Source: an uncultured Carboxylicivirga sp. (GTDB lineage: Bacteria; Bacteroidota; Bacteroidia; Bacteroidales; Marinilabiliaceae). Taken from it: a stretch of 64,000 bases of DNA. The position numbers and the translations under genes were made by a program. This document shows, piece by piece, positions 28,060 through 36,857 of this stretch. Numbering within the stretch: position 1 is the first letter of the stretch; every line of letters begins with the position of its first letter. The notes beneath the pieces were generated by a model. The model had not been told where the DNA came from, did no database searches, and worked only from the letters and a program-made list of their open reading frames with translations. The stretch covers positions 1-64,000 of the forward strand of contig CANLLN010000024.1 in NCBI GenBank assembly GCA_947491945.1, read 5' to 3'.

Positions 28060-30693
28060 TTAATTGATGTTGATGCCTACTCTGAAGCCCCATCGTGCAT
28101 AACGGCCGTCTTCAAAACCGGCAAATACACCGGTGCTGCCAATCAGGAAGATTTGGTTCAGACTGTAACCCACTTCAGCATAGTTTTTATAGTGAGGCTG
28201 TGTCAGGTAACTTGCATATAAGTTTTCGGTCCACAGGCGGTTGCTGAGTACAGGTAAAAATTTAAGCAGCAGATAGGGTGTTGTGTAGGATGCATGAGCC
28301 TGGGCATACCATTCGTTGGTGCTATGGCGATAGTCGTCTAGCAGCATATAAGCGTTTTCCCACGATTTAAAATTAACCGGTATCTCCGATGTGTTAAAAT
28401 GCCTGAAACGCGAAAAATGCATCTGTCTGTTTCGTGTGAAATAACCGGCACCTACCTGCCAGTTGAAGGCGTTGGATATGCCCCATTCTTTTTTCTGTGA
28501 TACCTCACCACTGATTTGTTCATAGTCGGCATCGCTGCCTAATAAATTATTTATGCCGCGTTGATACTTTAGCCTGATTGTAGGGTACCTGGAGCCCACG
28601 TTGTATTTTCGTCCTTTGTAAATACGATAGCGCATCCGGGGCGTGTAGCTTATTTCAGCGGAAGTGAAAAGATCTGCCTGACCTACTAAGTGCTCGGGTC
28701 TTAGTTCATCATTGGGAGGAATGTTAAGCGCATAATCTTTATCATTATTAATAATTGACCAGTTGGTGTGGTTTTTCAGGGGCTTGTATGAACTGTAGGA
28801 AGCCCTTAGACGGACGCGCATACCATGTACAGGTTCAAAAGAACCATTGATGGCTGCATAATCCTTCTGATATAATTTCATATAATGATCTTTAAAAAGC
28901 AAAGACGAGAACATGTTTAAGGTACGGTCGATGCCATATTGGCCATTGAAGTCTTGGCTTTGCTGACCGCCGGATAATCCAATGTTAGCACGGCTTTTCT
29001 TACCAAAGTTATACCGTGCCTTGGCTTTCCACAATACCTTTTTACGGGCAAAGGCATACGATATCTTAGGTTCAAGGTTCAGGGAGCGAAATGAGTCCAC
29101 TTGGTGACGCAGTGTTAAACCTTGCGCATAACTCCAGCCGTCAACGGCATTAAAATCAATCTGACTCAGGCCTATTAAGCCATCATAGGAGATGCGGGTG
29201 GCCGAGTCTTTCGCATAAAAAGTATGTCCACTAAGGAAGCCACCAGAGACTTTGCTAAACAGAGATCTTCCTTTTTTTACGCTCCCAATTGTGTCAGTTT
29301 CAATTGTGGCCAGTTTAATAGAGTCTTTTATTTCAAAGCTACGCAATTCATCACGGGTAAGAGGGATGGGGCGCATGCTTTCCCAGTAGCTCGAATCTCG
29401 CTTAATGCTATCTTTCTTGTGTGTTACCTTGTAGGTGTTTTTTATTTCAAGTGTTTCCTCTTTAGCCGCTTCTTCTTTGCGCGATTCTTTTTCGATCAGG
29501 CGCGAGAGTTTTATCATATCGCGGTTCGATAACTCTTCCTTAGCCAATAGCTCTTCCATCTTCTTTTGCTGGCGGGTCATTTCTTCGTGCTGCCTGGCCT
29601 GTTGTTCAGCGGCTTCTTCCGCTGCATATTGCTTCATAAGGGAGGATGGTACGGGTAGTTGCGTATTGAGTTTTATATCATCGTACTTGACTGATCCGGC
29701 ATAGCGAAAATCAGCCTTCACACCCATTATTGATGCTTTTAGATGGAAATGGTGACTGATGGGCAGCCACGAGCGCTCTTTGACCGGTGCATATACTTGC
29801 TTAATGTTTATAGTGCCGAAAAAAGCCTTGTTAGTTACATCAATAGAATGAATGTTCCACAGCTTATCAACGATGTAAATATACCCGCTGTAGGTTTGCT
29901 GACTCTTGCGTTTGGGCACAACCTTAATTTTGTTGACAGCCACATCGCCTTCATAGAAAAAGCCTTCATAAACATATTTGTAATGCGAAAAGGCATTGGG
30001 TGCCAGCGGTGAAATGGCCATATCCTGATGGGGTTCGTAAAAGCTGTAGGTGATGTAAGCTATCACATGTTCTTCTTCAGGATCCGGGAAGGTAGAACGC
30101 GATGAAATGACAGTGTGGTTGTAGGAGTCGGGAGCTGTAAAGGCGATCTCATTTAGCGATTCCATGGTGTAGGTTTTGCCTTCCTCAATGATGAGTTCGT
30201 TATCTTCTAACTCAGCATTCATCATTTTCTCAATCAGTTTGGGTATTTTCTTCATCAGTAAACTGCCCTTGAGGTATACTTCCGCACTGTATTGCTCCGT
30301 TTGGCGTTGGTAATAAGGGGCAAGGCTTATTGCTTTTCGCATAATGGGATAGGCCGGATCCTCACCGCCGGAATAGACCCGTACTTCTTTAATTCGGTAC
30401 GCTTGTTTTTTAAGAATAATGTTGTTGGTAATGTATGTGTTGTTAATATTAACCATTAGCTCTGTTTTTTGAAAACCCAGACCTTGAAAGATGATCGTAT
30501 ACTTGCCAGCGGGCAATTGAATTTCGTATTCACCCAGTTCATTGGTAGTTGTACCGCTAGTGGTTTCTTTTAGGTAGATGGTAGCAAAGGGTATGGTATT
30601 TCCGGCTTCGTCTGTCACGGTTCCTTTTACGCCTTGGGCAAATATTAAGGACGGAAGCATTAACAGGAGCCCAACAAGATAACTTTTGCTCAT
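28060..30693 (-). CDS. DUF5686 outer-membrane protein with CarboxypepD-like domain
   Basis: 877 residues. The signal peptide (MSKSYLVGLLLMLPSLIFAQ) leads into a carboxypeptidase-regulatory-like beta domain (GVKGTVTDEAGNTIPFATIYLKE and ATTNELGEYEIQLPAGKYT pattern) and then the long DUF5686 region ending in barrel-like strands (FAGFEDGRYARWGFRVGININ). A charged, coiled-coil-like stretch rich in Glu/Lys and Gln occurs around residues 350-420. The family is common in the Bacteroidota outer membrane and has no proven function. It is a single gene with about 180 bp upstream. Confidence 0.85.
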   Translation of the reverse strand: MSKSYLVGLLLMLPSLIFAQGVKGTVTDEAGNTIPFATIYLKETTSGTTTNELGEYEIQLPAGKYTIIFQGLGFQKTELMVNINNTYITNNIILKKQAYRIKEVRVYSGGEDPAYPIMRKAISLAPYYQRQTEQYSAEVYLKGSLLMKKIPKLIEKMMNAELEDNELIIEEGKTYTMESLNEIAFTAPDSYNHTVISSRSTFPDPEEEHVIAYITYSFYEPHQDMAISPLAPNAFSHYKYVYEGFFYEGDVAVNKIKVVPKRKSQQTYSGYIYIVDKLWNIHSIDVTNKAFFGTINIKQVYAPVKERSWLPISHHFHLKASIMGVKADFRYAGSVKYDDIKLNTQLPVPSSLMKQYAAEEAAEQQARQHEEMTRQQKKMEELLAKEELSNRDMIKLSRLIEKESRKEEAAKEETLEIKNTYKVTHKKDSIKRDSSYWESMRPIPLTRDELRSFEIKDSIKLATIETDTIGSVKKGRSLFSKVSGGFLSGHTFYAKDSATRISYDGLIGLSQIDFNAVDGWSYAQGLTLRHQVDSFRSLNLEPKISYAFARKKVLWKAKARYNFGKKSRANIGLSGGQQSQDFNGQYGIDRTLNMFSSLLFKDHYMKLYQKDYAAINGSFEPVHGMRVRLRASYSSYKPLKNHTNWSIINNDKDYALNIPPNDELRPEHLVGQADLFTSAEISYTPRMRYRIYKGRKYNVGSRYPTIRLKYQRGINNLLGSDADYEQISGEVSQKKEWGISNAFNWQVGAGYFTRNRQMHFSRFRHFNTSEIPVNFKSWENAYMLLDDYRHSTNEWYAQAHASYTTPYLLLKFLPVLSNRLWTENLYASYLTQPHYKNYAEVGYSLNQIFLIGSTGVFAGFEDGRYARWGFRVGININ

Positions 30694-30870
30694 AGGATTA
30701 GCATTACAGGTTTGGTTTAAGTTGAATAACTGAATACATGTTCAGTTAATAGGTTTAACTAAATTATATATTTTATCGAACGCTATTAATAAAATAGCAC
30801 CCAATGAATAATAATTTCATTGTAAGGCGAACTGAAGTCAATAAAGGTTACAGAAGGGCGTGAAGTTTTT
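30694..30870. other. Gene-free stretch upstream of the DUF5686 gene
   Basis: 177 bp that follow the DUF481-like gene in the direction of transcription and precede the DUF5686 gene. The sequence is AT-rich. I see no hairpin with a T-run and no promoter with both boxes, so whether the two genes share a transcript is open. Confidence 0.35.
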
Positions 30871-31632
30871 TTAGAAGCTCAGGCTGAATGAATTGTTGAT
30901 GGTGTAAAACAAGGGATCCACCTCGGGCGGTACCAAATTATCATAGTCCAGCCGCACGTAAAGCGCAAAAGCAAACTTCTTCGTAATCTTTACATTGAAG
31001 CGTGTCTCGCTCCAGATGCGGAAATCAGCCGGATCGGAATAGTCCGGTTCGTAATAGGTGCTGTGCGATATAGAGGCATTGGGAGCCATTTTCCAATCGG
31101 TTGAGAGCATGGAGCTAAATTTAACCAGGCTTTTGCGACGTTGGTAATCACTGGTCTCAAACAGTTCATTTAGGTAAATGGTGTAGGCTACTATAAATAA
31201 TGAGAATTTATCTTTATCGGCTATGTTAAAACGTGGTCCACCGCCAAATACGTGACGGTGCTTTAGTTGTTTTACCCGGTTGTACTGATATTGGTAAAAG
31301 GCCTCGGCAATAATAATTTTGTCGGGCACCCAATAGTTATATTTAAACATAAGGCCGCCATTGTTCATGTTGCGTTTGTCATCGACCTTACTAAAGCTTA
31401 CATCGGTTGAAAATAAGTAAGTATTATCGTTGTCGTTATACTGCAGCTTAAGGCGCGACATGAGTTGAGTCATATCAGTAGTAGTATGCACAAAATTAAG
31501 GCCTACATTAACATCCCCCTGAAAGCCCTTGTTGGGATTTTTGGTGCGGCGCTTGTCAATGCTTACAATTTGTGTCATCGCAAGTGTGCTGATACAGGAA
31601 ACAAGCAAAAGCGTAAGTAGTTTTTTGTACAT
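30871..31632 (-). CDS. DUF481-like outer-membrane protein
   Basis: About 253 residues from the ATG at 31632 (signal MYKKLLTLLLVSCISTLAMTQ). The mature chain is a run of amphipathic strands (GDVNVGLNFVHTTTDMTQL, LMFKYNYWVPDKIIIAEAFYQYQY, FGGGPRFNIADKDKFSLFIVA) ending in FYTINNSFSLSF with terminal Phe, in the style of DUF481 barrels. A GTG at 31650 would extend the frame. Function unknown; it is divergent from the aminotransferase gene. Confidence 0.75.
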   Translation of the reverse strand: MYKKLLTLLLVSCISTLAMTQIVSIDKRRTKNPNKGFQGDVNVGLNFVHTTTDMTQLMSRLKLQYNDNDNTYLFSTDVSFSKVDDKRNMNNGGLMFKYNYWVPDKIIIAEAFYQYQYNRVKQLKHRHVFGGGPRFNIADKDKFSLFIVAYTIYLNELFETSDYQRRKSLVKFSSMLSTDWKMAPNASISHSTYYEPDYSDPADFRIWSETRFNVKITKKFAFALYVRLDYDNLVPPEVDPLFYTINNSFSLSF

Positions 31633-31752
31633 ACAAAGCAATTTTTGCACAAAAATAGGTTTTCTCCTGACATAAGAAAATATGGCCTATACTTGCCCGT
31701 AAGTGGATTATTAAAAATGCATAAAATCATGAATTTTCTACCGCTTAAAATT

Positions 31753-31760
31753 TACATTTG
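31753..31760 (+). promoter_or_regulatory. -7 box of the aminotransferase gene
   Basis: TACATTTG matches the Bacteroidota -7 consensus and lies 39 nt upstream of the ATG at 31800. No clear TTTG is at the expected -33 position. Confidence 0.45.
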
Positions 31761-31799
31761 TGAGTAGTTAATTTTATCAATCGAAAAAAAACCTACACA

Positions 31800-32999
31800 A
31801 TGCCTAATATTTCTACAAGAGGACAACAGATGCCTGCTTCGCCCATTCGCAAGCTCGTACCTTTCGCGGAAGCCGCAAAGAGCAGGGGAACAAAGGTGTA
31901 TCACTTAAATATTGGCCAGCCCGATATTAAAACACCGGAAGTGGCGCTTGATGCCATTCGTAATATCGATCTGAAGGTGGTTGAATATAGTCATTCGGCT
32001 GGTATTGAAACTTATCGTAAAAAATTGGCCGGCATGTATCGTAGCATTGATATACCGGTTGATGAAAATGAGATATTAATAACAGCGGGTGGATCAGAAG
32101 CCATTACCTTTGCCTTTTTAAGCTGCCTTAACCCTGGTGATGAGGTAATTATACCAGAACCTTTCTATGCCAACTATAATGGTTTTGCTGTATCTGCCGG
32201 CCTTGTGGTAAAACCCATTCGTTCATATATTGATGAAGGTTTTGCCCTACCCGCCATCGAAGAGTTTGAAAGGTTGATAGGTCCTAAAACAAAGGGTATT
32301 GTTATTTGTAATCCCAATAATCCAACCGGCTATCTTTATTCCCAGGACGAGATGGATCAGCTGAAGCAGCTTGTGTTAAAGCATGATTTATATCTCTTTT
32401 CCGATGAGGTATATCGTGAGTTTTGCTATGATGGAGAGAAGCATATCTCGGCCATGCATCTCAAGGGAATTGAAGATAACGTGGTTATGTTCGACTCTGT
32501 TTCAAAGCGTTATAGTGAGTGTGGTGTGCGCATTGGTGCTCTGGTAACCAAAAATAAAGCCATTGTGGAAACAGCGCTTAAGTTTGGGCAGGCGCGTCTG
32601 AGTCCTCCGGGCTTTGGTCAGATTGCAGCTGAGGCCTCGCTCGACACTCCCCGGGAGTATTTCGAGGAAGTTTATCAGGAGTATATCGATCGTCGTAATT
32701 TTCTGGTGGAAGGGCTCAATAGAATAGAGGGTGTTTACACCCCTATGCCCAAAGGTGCTTTTTATACGGTGGCCAAGCTGCCCATCGATGATTCTGATGT
32801 TTTTTGTCAGTGGATTTTAAGCGATTTTTCCTACAAAGGACAATCGGTGATGATGGCGCCAGCCTCGGGTTTTTATAGTACGCCCGGTGCCGGTAAAGAT
32901 GAGGTACGCATCGCCTATGTGTTGAATAAGGAAGACCTGGCAAATGCCCTTGAAACACTCGAGGCTGCCCTGAAAGCTTATCCGGGGCGCACCTGTTAG
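31800..32999 (+). CDS. Class I PLP-dependent aminotransferase
   Basis: 399 residues. Motifs of fold-type I aminotransferases are complete: AGGSEAITFAFLSCLNPGDEV (cofactor loop), NPNNPTGYLYS, SDEVYREFCYDG and DSVSKRYSECGVRIG with the Schiff-base Lys. Family resemblance is to aspartate/aromatic-type subgroup I-gamma enzymes (MPNISTRGQQMPASPIRKLVP at the start). The exact amino donor cannot be read from the sequence. It stands alone and is followed by its own terminator. Confidence 0.93.
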   Translation: MPNISTRGQQMPASPIRKLVPFAEAAKSRGTKVYHLNIGQPDIKTPEVALDAIRNIDLKVVEYSHSAGIETYRKKLAGMYRSIDIPVDENEILITAGGSEAITFAFLSCLNPGDEVIIPEPFYANYNGFAVSAGLVVKPIRSYIDEGFALPAIEEFERLIGPKTKGIVICNPNNPTGYLYSQDEMDQLKQLVLKHDLYLFSDEVYREFCYDGEKHISAMHLKGIEDNVVMFDSVSKRYSECGVRIGALVTKNKAIVETALKFGQARLSPPGFGQIAAEASLDTPREYFEEVYQEYIDRRNFLVEGLNRIEGVYTPMPKGAFYTVAKLPIDDSDVFCQWILSDFSYKGQSVMMAPASGFYSTPGAGKDEVRIAYVLNKEDLANALETLEAALKAYPGRTC

Positions 33000-33024
33000 G
33001 TGTTTACAATATAAAATATTTTAC

Positions 33025-33072
33025 AAATGGGTAATAGGCAGTTACAAGCTGCTTATTGCCCATTTTATTTTT
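33025..33072 (+). terminator. Terminator after the aminotransferase gene
   Basis: A 17-bp stem with G-U pairs (arms 33025-33041 and about 33049-33065) is followed by TTTATTTTTAG. It lies 26 nt after the aminotransferase stop and just before the promoter of the permease gene. Confidence 0.75.
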
Positions 33073-33120
33073 AGCGGGTAATGTGCTCACTTTTTCTAAC
33101 TTTGCATAAAACTCAGCACA

Positions 33121-34365
33121 TTGAATTTCGAACTTTTTGTAGCAAGAAAAATAGCGAGCGGCGGATTGGCCGGAAAAAAGCTTGCCGGACCTGTGATTAA
33201 AGTGGCTACCCTGGGCATTGTCCTGGGTATGGTGGTGATGATATTGTCTCTGGCTGTTGGCTTTGGCTTTAAGCGCGAAATACGCCAAAAGATAAGCGGG
33301 TTTGCCTCTCATATTCAAATCATGAGCTATGATTATAACTACTCGCCCGATACTAACCCAATACATGCCGATGAGGAGCTTGAACAGCAGGTAAGTGCGC
33401 TGAAAGGAGTCGAATATATTCAGCGGTTTGCTACCAAACCGGGCATAATCAAGGCAGAAGCGGCCATTCAGGGGGTGGTGCTAAAGGGTGTTGATGCCCA
33501 TTATAACTGGTCGTTTATCCGCTCTATCCTGGTTGAAGGTCGACTTCCACAGTTCAGTGATTCAACTCGTTCGGATGAGGCATTGCTATCGGCCACACTG
33601 GCCAATATGCTTGATGTTGGAGTGGGCGATCGGATTCGAATGTATTTTGTGCAGAATAATATACGGCAGCGTCTGTTTACCATTACCGGCATTTATAATT
33701 CCCATTTTCCCGAATACGATAAGGTGTATGCCTTTGTTGATATTCAACATATTCAGCGTTTGAATGGATGGGATGAGCAGCAGATATCGGGTTACGAAAT
33801 AGGCTTGGATGATTTTGATAAGATGCAGGCGGTAAACGATGAAATTTACTACCTCACCAGTGCCCGCATAGAGGACGATGGTACCATGCTTCGTAATCGA
33901 ACCATCGAACAGGTGCAACCACAAATTTTCGGCTGGCTCAACCTTTTGGATACCAACGTTTATGTTATTCTCGTGCTGATTATGCTGGTGGCCAGTTTTA
34001 ACATGATTTCCGGGCTGTTGATCCTTATTCTTGAACGTACCAATATGATTGGTATCCTCAAAGCTATTGGCGCTGAAGACTGGAAGCTGCGCAAGGTATT
34101 TATCTATTTATCGGGTTTTATTATTGGTCGGGGTTTGCTGTGGGGCAATGTAATAGGTGTGCTGCTGTGTGTAGTGCAGAAATACACCGGACTGATTAGT
34201 CTCGACCCAGAGAACTACTATCTTACTACAGTTCCTATTGCTATTAATTTCTGGCACCTCCTCTTGCTCAATGCCGGCGTATTACTGGTGACCATGAGTA
34301 TGATGCTTGGGCCTTCATATCTGGTGTCGCGCATACTACCTGTTAAGGCCATTCGGTTTAACTAA
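33121..34365 (+). CDS. LolC/E-like ABC transporter permease (FtsX family)
   Basis: 414 residues with a TTG start. N-terminal LFVARKIASGGLAGKKLAGPVIKVATL is followed by a first transmembrane helix, a periplasmic MacB-type domain (residues about 60-250) and three C-terminal helices including MLVASFNMISGLLILILERTNMIGILKAIGA, the FtsX/LolE signature. Such proteins extract lipoproteins from the inner membrane with LolD. No ATPase gene is adjacent. The TTG start is supported by a TAACTTTG box at 33097-33104, only 16 nt upstream, which leaves no room for a longer leader. Confidence 0.9.
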   Translation: MNFELFVARKIASGGLAGKKLAGPVIKVATLGIVLGMVVMILSLAVGFGFKREIRQKISGFASHIQIMSYDYNYSPDTNPIHADEELEQQVSALKGVEYIQRFATKPGIIKAEAAIQGVVLKGVDAHYNWSFIRSILVEGRLPQFSDSTRSDEALLSATLANMLDVGVGDRIRMYFVQNNIRQRLFTITGIYNSHFPEYDKVYAFVDIQHIQRLNGWDEQQISGYEIGLDDFDKMQAVNDEIYYLTSARIEDDGTMLRNRTIEQVQPQIFGWLNLLDTNVYVILVLIMLVASFNMISGLLILILERTNMIGILKAIGAEDWKLRKVFIYLSGFIIGRGLLWGNVIGVLLCVVQKYTGLISLDPENYYLTTVPIAINFWHLLLLNAGVLLVTMSMMLGPSYLVSRILPVKAIRFN

Positions 34366-34749
34366 ATGCGTATTGTTCGATAAAGAACTCCATATGTTCG
34401 AAAACGTACACTAATAAATTTCTCAAAATTGTCTAATGTTAAGAATACATTTTTTAATAGTCGCTTCTATGTGATGGTAATTCACTGTATCTGTGATTTA
34501 TACCATTCTTGTAATTCTCTGTGTTATCTATTGGTTAATGATTTATGGATATTGGCATGATCGTTGTGTTCTGGAAAGCTATACTTAAAAAAAGGTTTAA
34601 GTTAATAAATGGGACAAATAGCCGGGAACGCCCGGCTTTTTTAGTGCTCAATTTTTTATGGGAGTCTGGCTGGTATAAATGGTCGGAAATACTTATATTA
34701 TTAGGGAACAAACAATTGATTCCTCGGGTTTCTTTTAAAAAATGTATGT
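34366..34749. other. Gene-free stretch with an orphan terminator
   Basis: Between the permease stop and the NUDIX start I see no convincing gene; small open frames here are AT-rich and interrupted by the terminator at 34621-34642. A GTTC/GAAC half-palindrome occurs near 34375-34390. The stretch could encode a small RNA ending at the terminator. Confidence 0.5.
34621..34642 (+). terminator. Intrinsic terminator without an obvious gene
   Basis: Perfect stem GCCGGG-AACG-CCCGGC at 34621-34636 followed by TTTTTT (34637-34642). It is 256 nt after the permease stop and 108 nt before the NUDIX ATG, so it either ends a long 3' untranslated region or an independent short transcript. Confidence 0.85.
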
Positions 34750-35430
34750 ATGAAGCTGGAGATTGAACAACTGGCAGCTGCATTGGAGCAGCCGCTTCCC
34801 GGATTAGCTGCGCAAAAGCTTATGTCGCCCTCGGTACGTTTTACCGGCAATATGAAGTATGATGGATCAGGGGCACGCAAAAGTAGTGTGCTTATTTTGC
34901 TGTATAAAAAAGAAGGGGAGTGGATGATTCCTCTTATTCAGCGACCGCAGTACAATGGGGCGCATAGCGGGCAGGTGAGTTTCCCGGGGGGGAAATTCGA
35001 ACAGGGAGATCGTTCAATGCTTGATACGGCCCTGCGGGAAGCCTATGAAGAGGTGGGGGTGAATCGTCATCACCTGCGTTTTGTTCGTCAGTTAAGTACC
35101 CTTTATATACCCAACTCAAACTTTTTGGTTTATCCACAGGTGTGTGTCACTCACACTGTGCCTTCTTTTATTCCCGACCGGCGCGAAGTGGAGGCTGTTA
35201 TAGAAGCCCCGGTGCGTTATCTGCTGTCGCCGGGCACTGTGCGTCATTTTACACGTACCATCAACGGTACACGGGTAGAGGCTCCCTTCTATCCGGTAGA
35301 TGATTACGTTGTGTGGGGTGCCACAGCAATGATGCTCAGTGAATTTCTGACCCTTATGCAGCCTTGTCCGCTCTTTGCTAATCGGCAATCACATTCTTGT
35401 AATGCGTATAACGTTCCAGAATGTCATTGA
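34750..35430 (+). CDS. CoA-type NUDIX hydrolase
   Basis: 226 residues. The CoA-pyrophosphatase signature precedes the Nudix box: LIQRPQYNGAHSGQVSFPGG, then KFEQGDRSMLDTALREAYEEVGV with the REAYEEVG catalytic helix. Enzymes of this subgroup cleave coenzyme A and acyl-CoA to 4'-phosphopantetheine and 3',5'-ADP. The last 53 nt overlap the 3' end of the convergent mltF gene; the final residues (about 17) are encoded in this overlap and are not part of the fold. Confidence 0.92.
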   Translation: MKLEIEQLAAALEQPLPGLAAQKLMSPSVRFTGNMKYDGSGARKSSVLILLYKKEGEWMIPLIQRPQYNGAHSGQVSFPGGKFEQGDRSMLDTALREAYEEVGVNRHHLRFVRQLSTLYIPNSNFLVYPQVCVTHTVPSFIPDRREVEAVIEAPVRYLLSPGTVRHFTRTINGTRVEAPFYPVDDYVVWGATAMMLSEFLTLMQPCPLFANRQSHSCNAYNVPECH

Positions 35431-36790
35431 CGTAATGATAAGGTTCCTCGCCACGACAATAGCCATGTCTTACCACCGGATCGTTATAAAATGCGGGCTT
35501 TGATTTGTTAAGCAGATAGTAGTCCACATTATCGTCCCATATATACGGGTTTTTATTGTTTTTACGAGCCAGGCGCATAGCATCTTCCACGTGGCCGGGA
35601 CCTACATTGTAGGAGGCGAGTACAAATTTAAGGCGCTCTTCAGGGTCTGTTATCTCATCGGCAAAACGCTTATCGAGCCATATCAGGAATTTGAGGCCTC
35701 CCTGTATATTATCCTGGGGCGATGTGATCTCTTCTACACCAAATGTTGCGGCTGTTTGTGGCATAAGCTGCATGAGTCCCACCGCGCCGGCCCAACTTTC
35801 TACTTCCGGTAAAAAGCGTGACTCCTGATAAATGAGTGCGGCCACCAGACGCCAATCAAAGTTATGCTTGGCACTCTCCTCCTTAATAAGGGCATCAAAG
35901 GCCGATACACGACCACTTTTAATGGAGTGGAAGCGCGAATTGGTGAGGTAGTTAGTGCGTCTGTTAATATAATATTTGCGATAAATACGTTGATATTGAT
36001 TGGTTTTTTTGAAACTGATGAGCCAGTTGTCCACCACATCTTTTAGGTTGGTAGCATTGGGACGCACTGCCCAGGCTATTTTTTGGGGGAAACTTACCGC
36101 TGTTTCGACATCAATATTTTTATAGAAATTGAGGTTGATACGTGCCAGGTTTTCGTCGCACACCGTATACGGAATTTCACCACTTGCCACCAGGGATATA
36201 AGCTGCTCTACCTCGTACTTGGGTATTTCAACAACATGAATGGTGTCTCCAATCTCATTGGCCAGACTCTTCAATCGGGTTACATAGGCTGAATTTTCCT
36301 GCACATAAATGGTTTTTCCAGCCAAATCGAGCTGATTGCGAATGAGTGGCGTCGTTGAAGGGTTTCCATTTTTATCATGCGTCTGTTGCACCAATACCTG
36401 GCGGGTTTCGCAATGGGGCTCGGTGAAAGCTACCCGATGGCTCCTGTCGCGCGTAATTGTAAGGTTGGTGGCTATCAGATCTACTTCACCTTGCAACAGG
36501 TCTTTAAAGTTCTCATCCACATTGTTCGATACCACAATCTCTAATTTCAGCCCTAAAGTGTTGCTAAAGGCCTGAAGCAGTTCCAGCTGATAGCCCAATG
36601 GACGTCCTCTGTACACAAAGTAATTGGTGGAGTTGTAATCGGTTACCACGCGTATTTTACCGCGCTTTATAATGTCATCCAAATCGATGGATGCGATTTC
36701 CACGGGTGCTTTGGCGCTCTTTTTTTTGTCCTTGGGCTGACATCCCCAAACGCCAATAAGCACCATTAATAGCAGAGTAAATCGTTGCAT
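35378..36790 (-). CDS. mltF: Membrane-bound lytic transglycosylase F
   Basis: 470 residues. Lipoprotein signal (LLMVLIGVWGC, Cys17). Residues about 35-260 form a periplasmic solute-binding (SBP_bac_3) domain: GKIRVVTDYNSTNYFVYRGRPLGYQLELL; the C-terminal half is an SLT domain with the catalytic Glu in ALIYQESRFLPEVESWAGAVG, then GLMQLMPQTAATFGV and ASYNVGPGHVEDA. This two-domain build is that of MltF, which trims peptidoglycan and senses muropeptides. A TACCTTTA box lies about 25 nt upstream. Confidence 0.95.
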   Translation of the reverse strand: MQRFTLLLMVLIGVWGCQPKDKKKSAKAPVEIASIDLDDIIKRGKIRVVTDYNSTNYFVYRGRPLGYQLELLQAFSNTLGLKLEIVVSNNVDENFKDLLQGEVDLIATNLTITRDRSHRVAFTEPHCETRQVLVQQTHDKNGNPSTTPLIRNQLDLAGKTIYVQENSAYVTRLKSLANEIGDTIHVVEIPKYEVEQLISLVASGEIPYTVCDENLARINLNFYKNIDVETAVSFPQKIAWAVRPNATNLKDVVDNWLISFKKTNQYQRIYRKYYINRRTNYLTNSRFHSIKSGRVSAFDALIKEESAKHNFDWRLVAALIYQESRFLPEVESWAGAVGLMQLMPQTAATFGVEEITSPQDNIQGGLKFLIWLDKRFADEITDPEERLKFVLASYNVGPGHVEDAMRLARKNNKNPYIWDDNVDYYLLNKSKPAFYNDPVVRHGYCRGEEPYHYVNDILERYTHYKNVIAD

Positions 36791-36857
36791 AACACCGGTT
36801 TTAATTTGCTGTAAAGGTAATGCTTTATGTTGATAAATAACAACTTAGCTTGTTTTG

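Noticed and set aside
34545-34766. Plus-strand open frame of 73 codons
   Set aside because: It runs through the intrinsic terminator at 34621-34642 and overlaps the NUDIX start; its composition is not protein-like.
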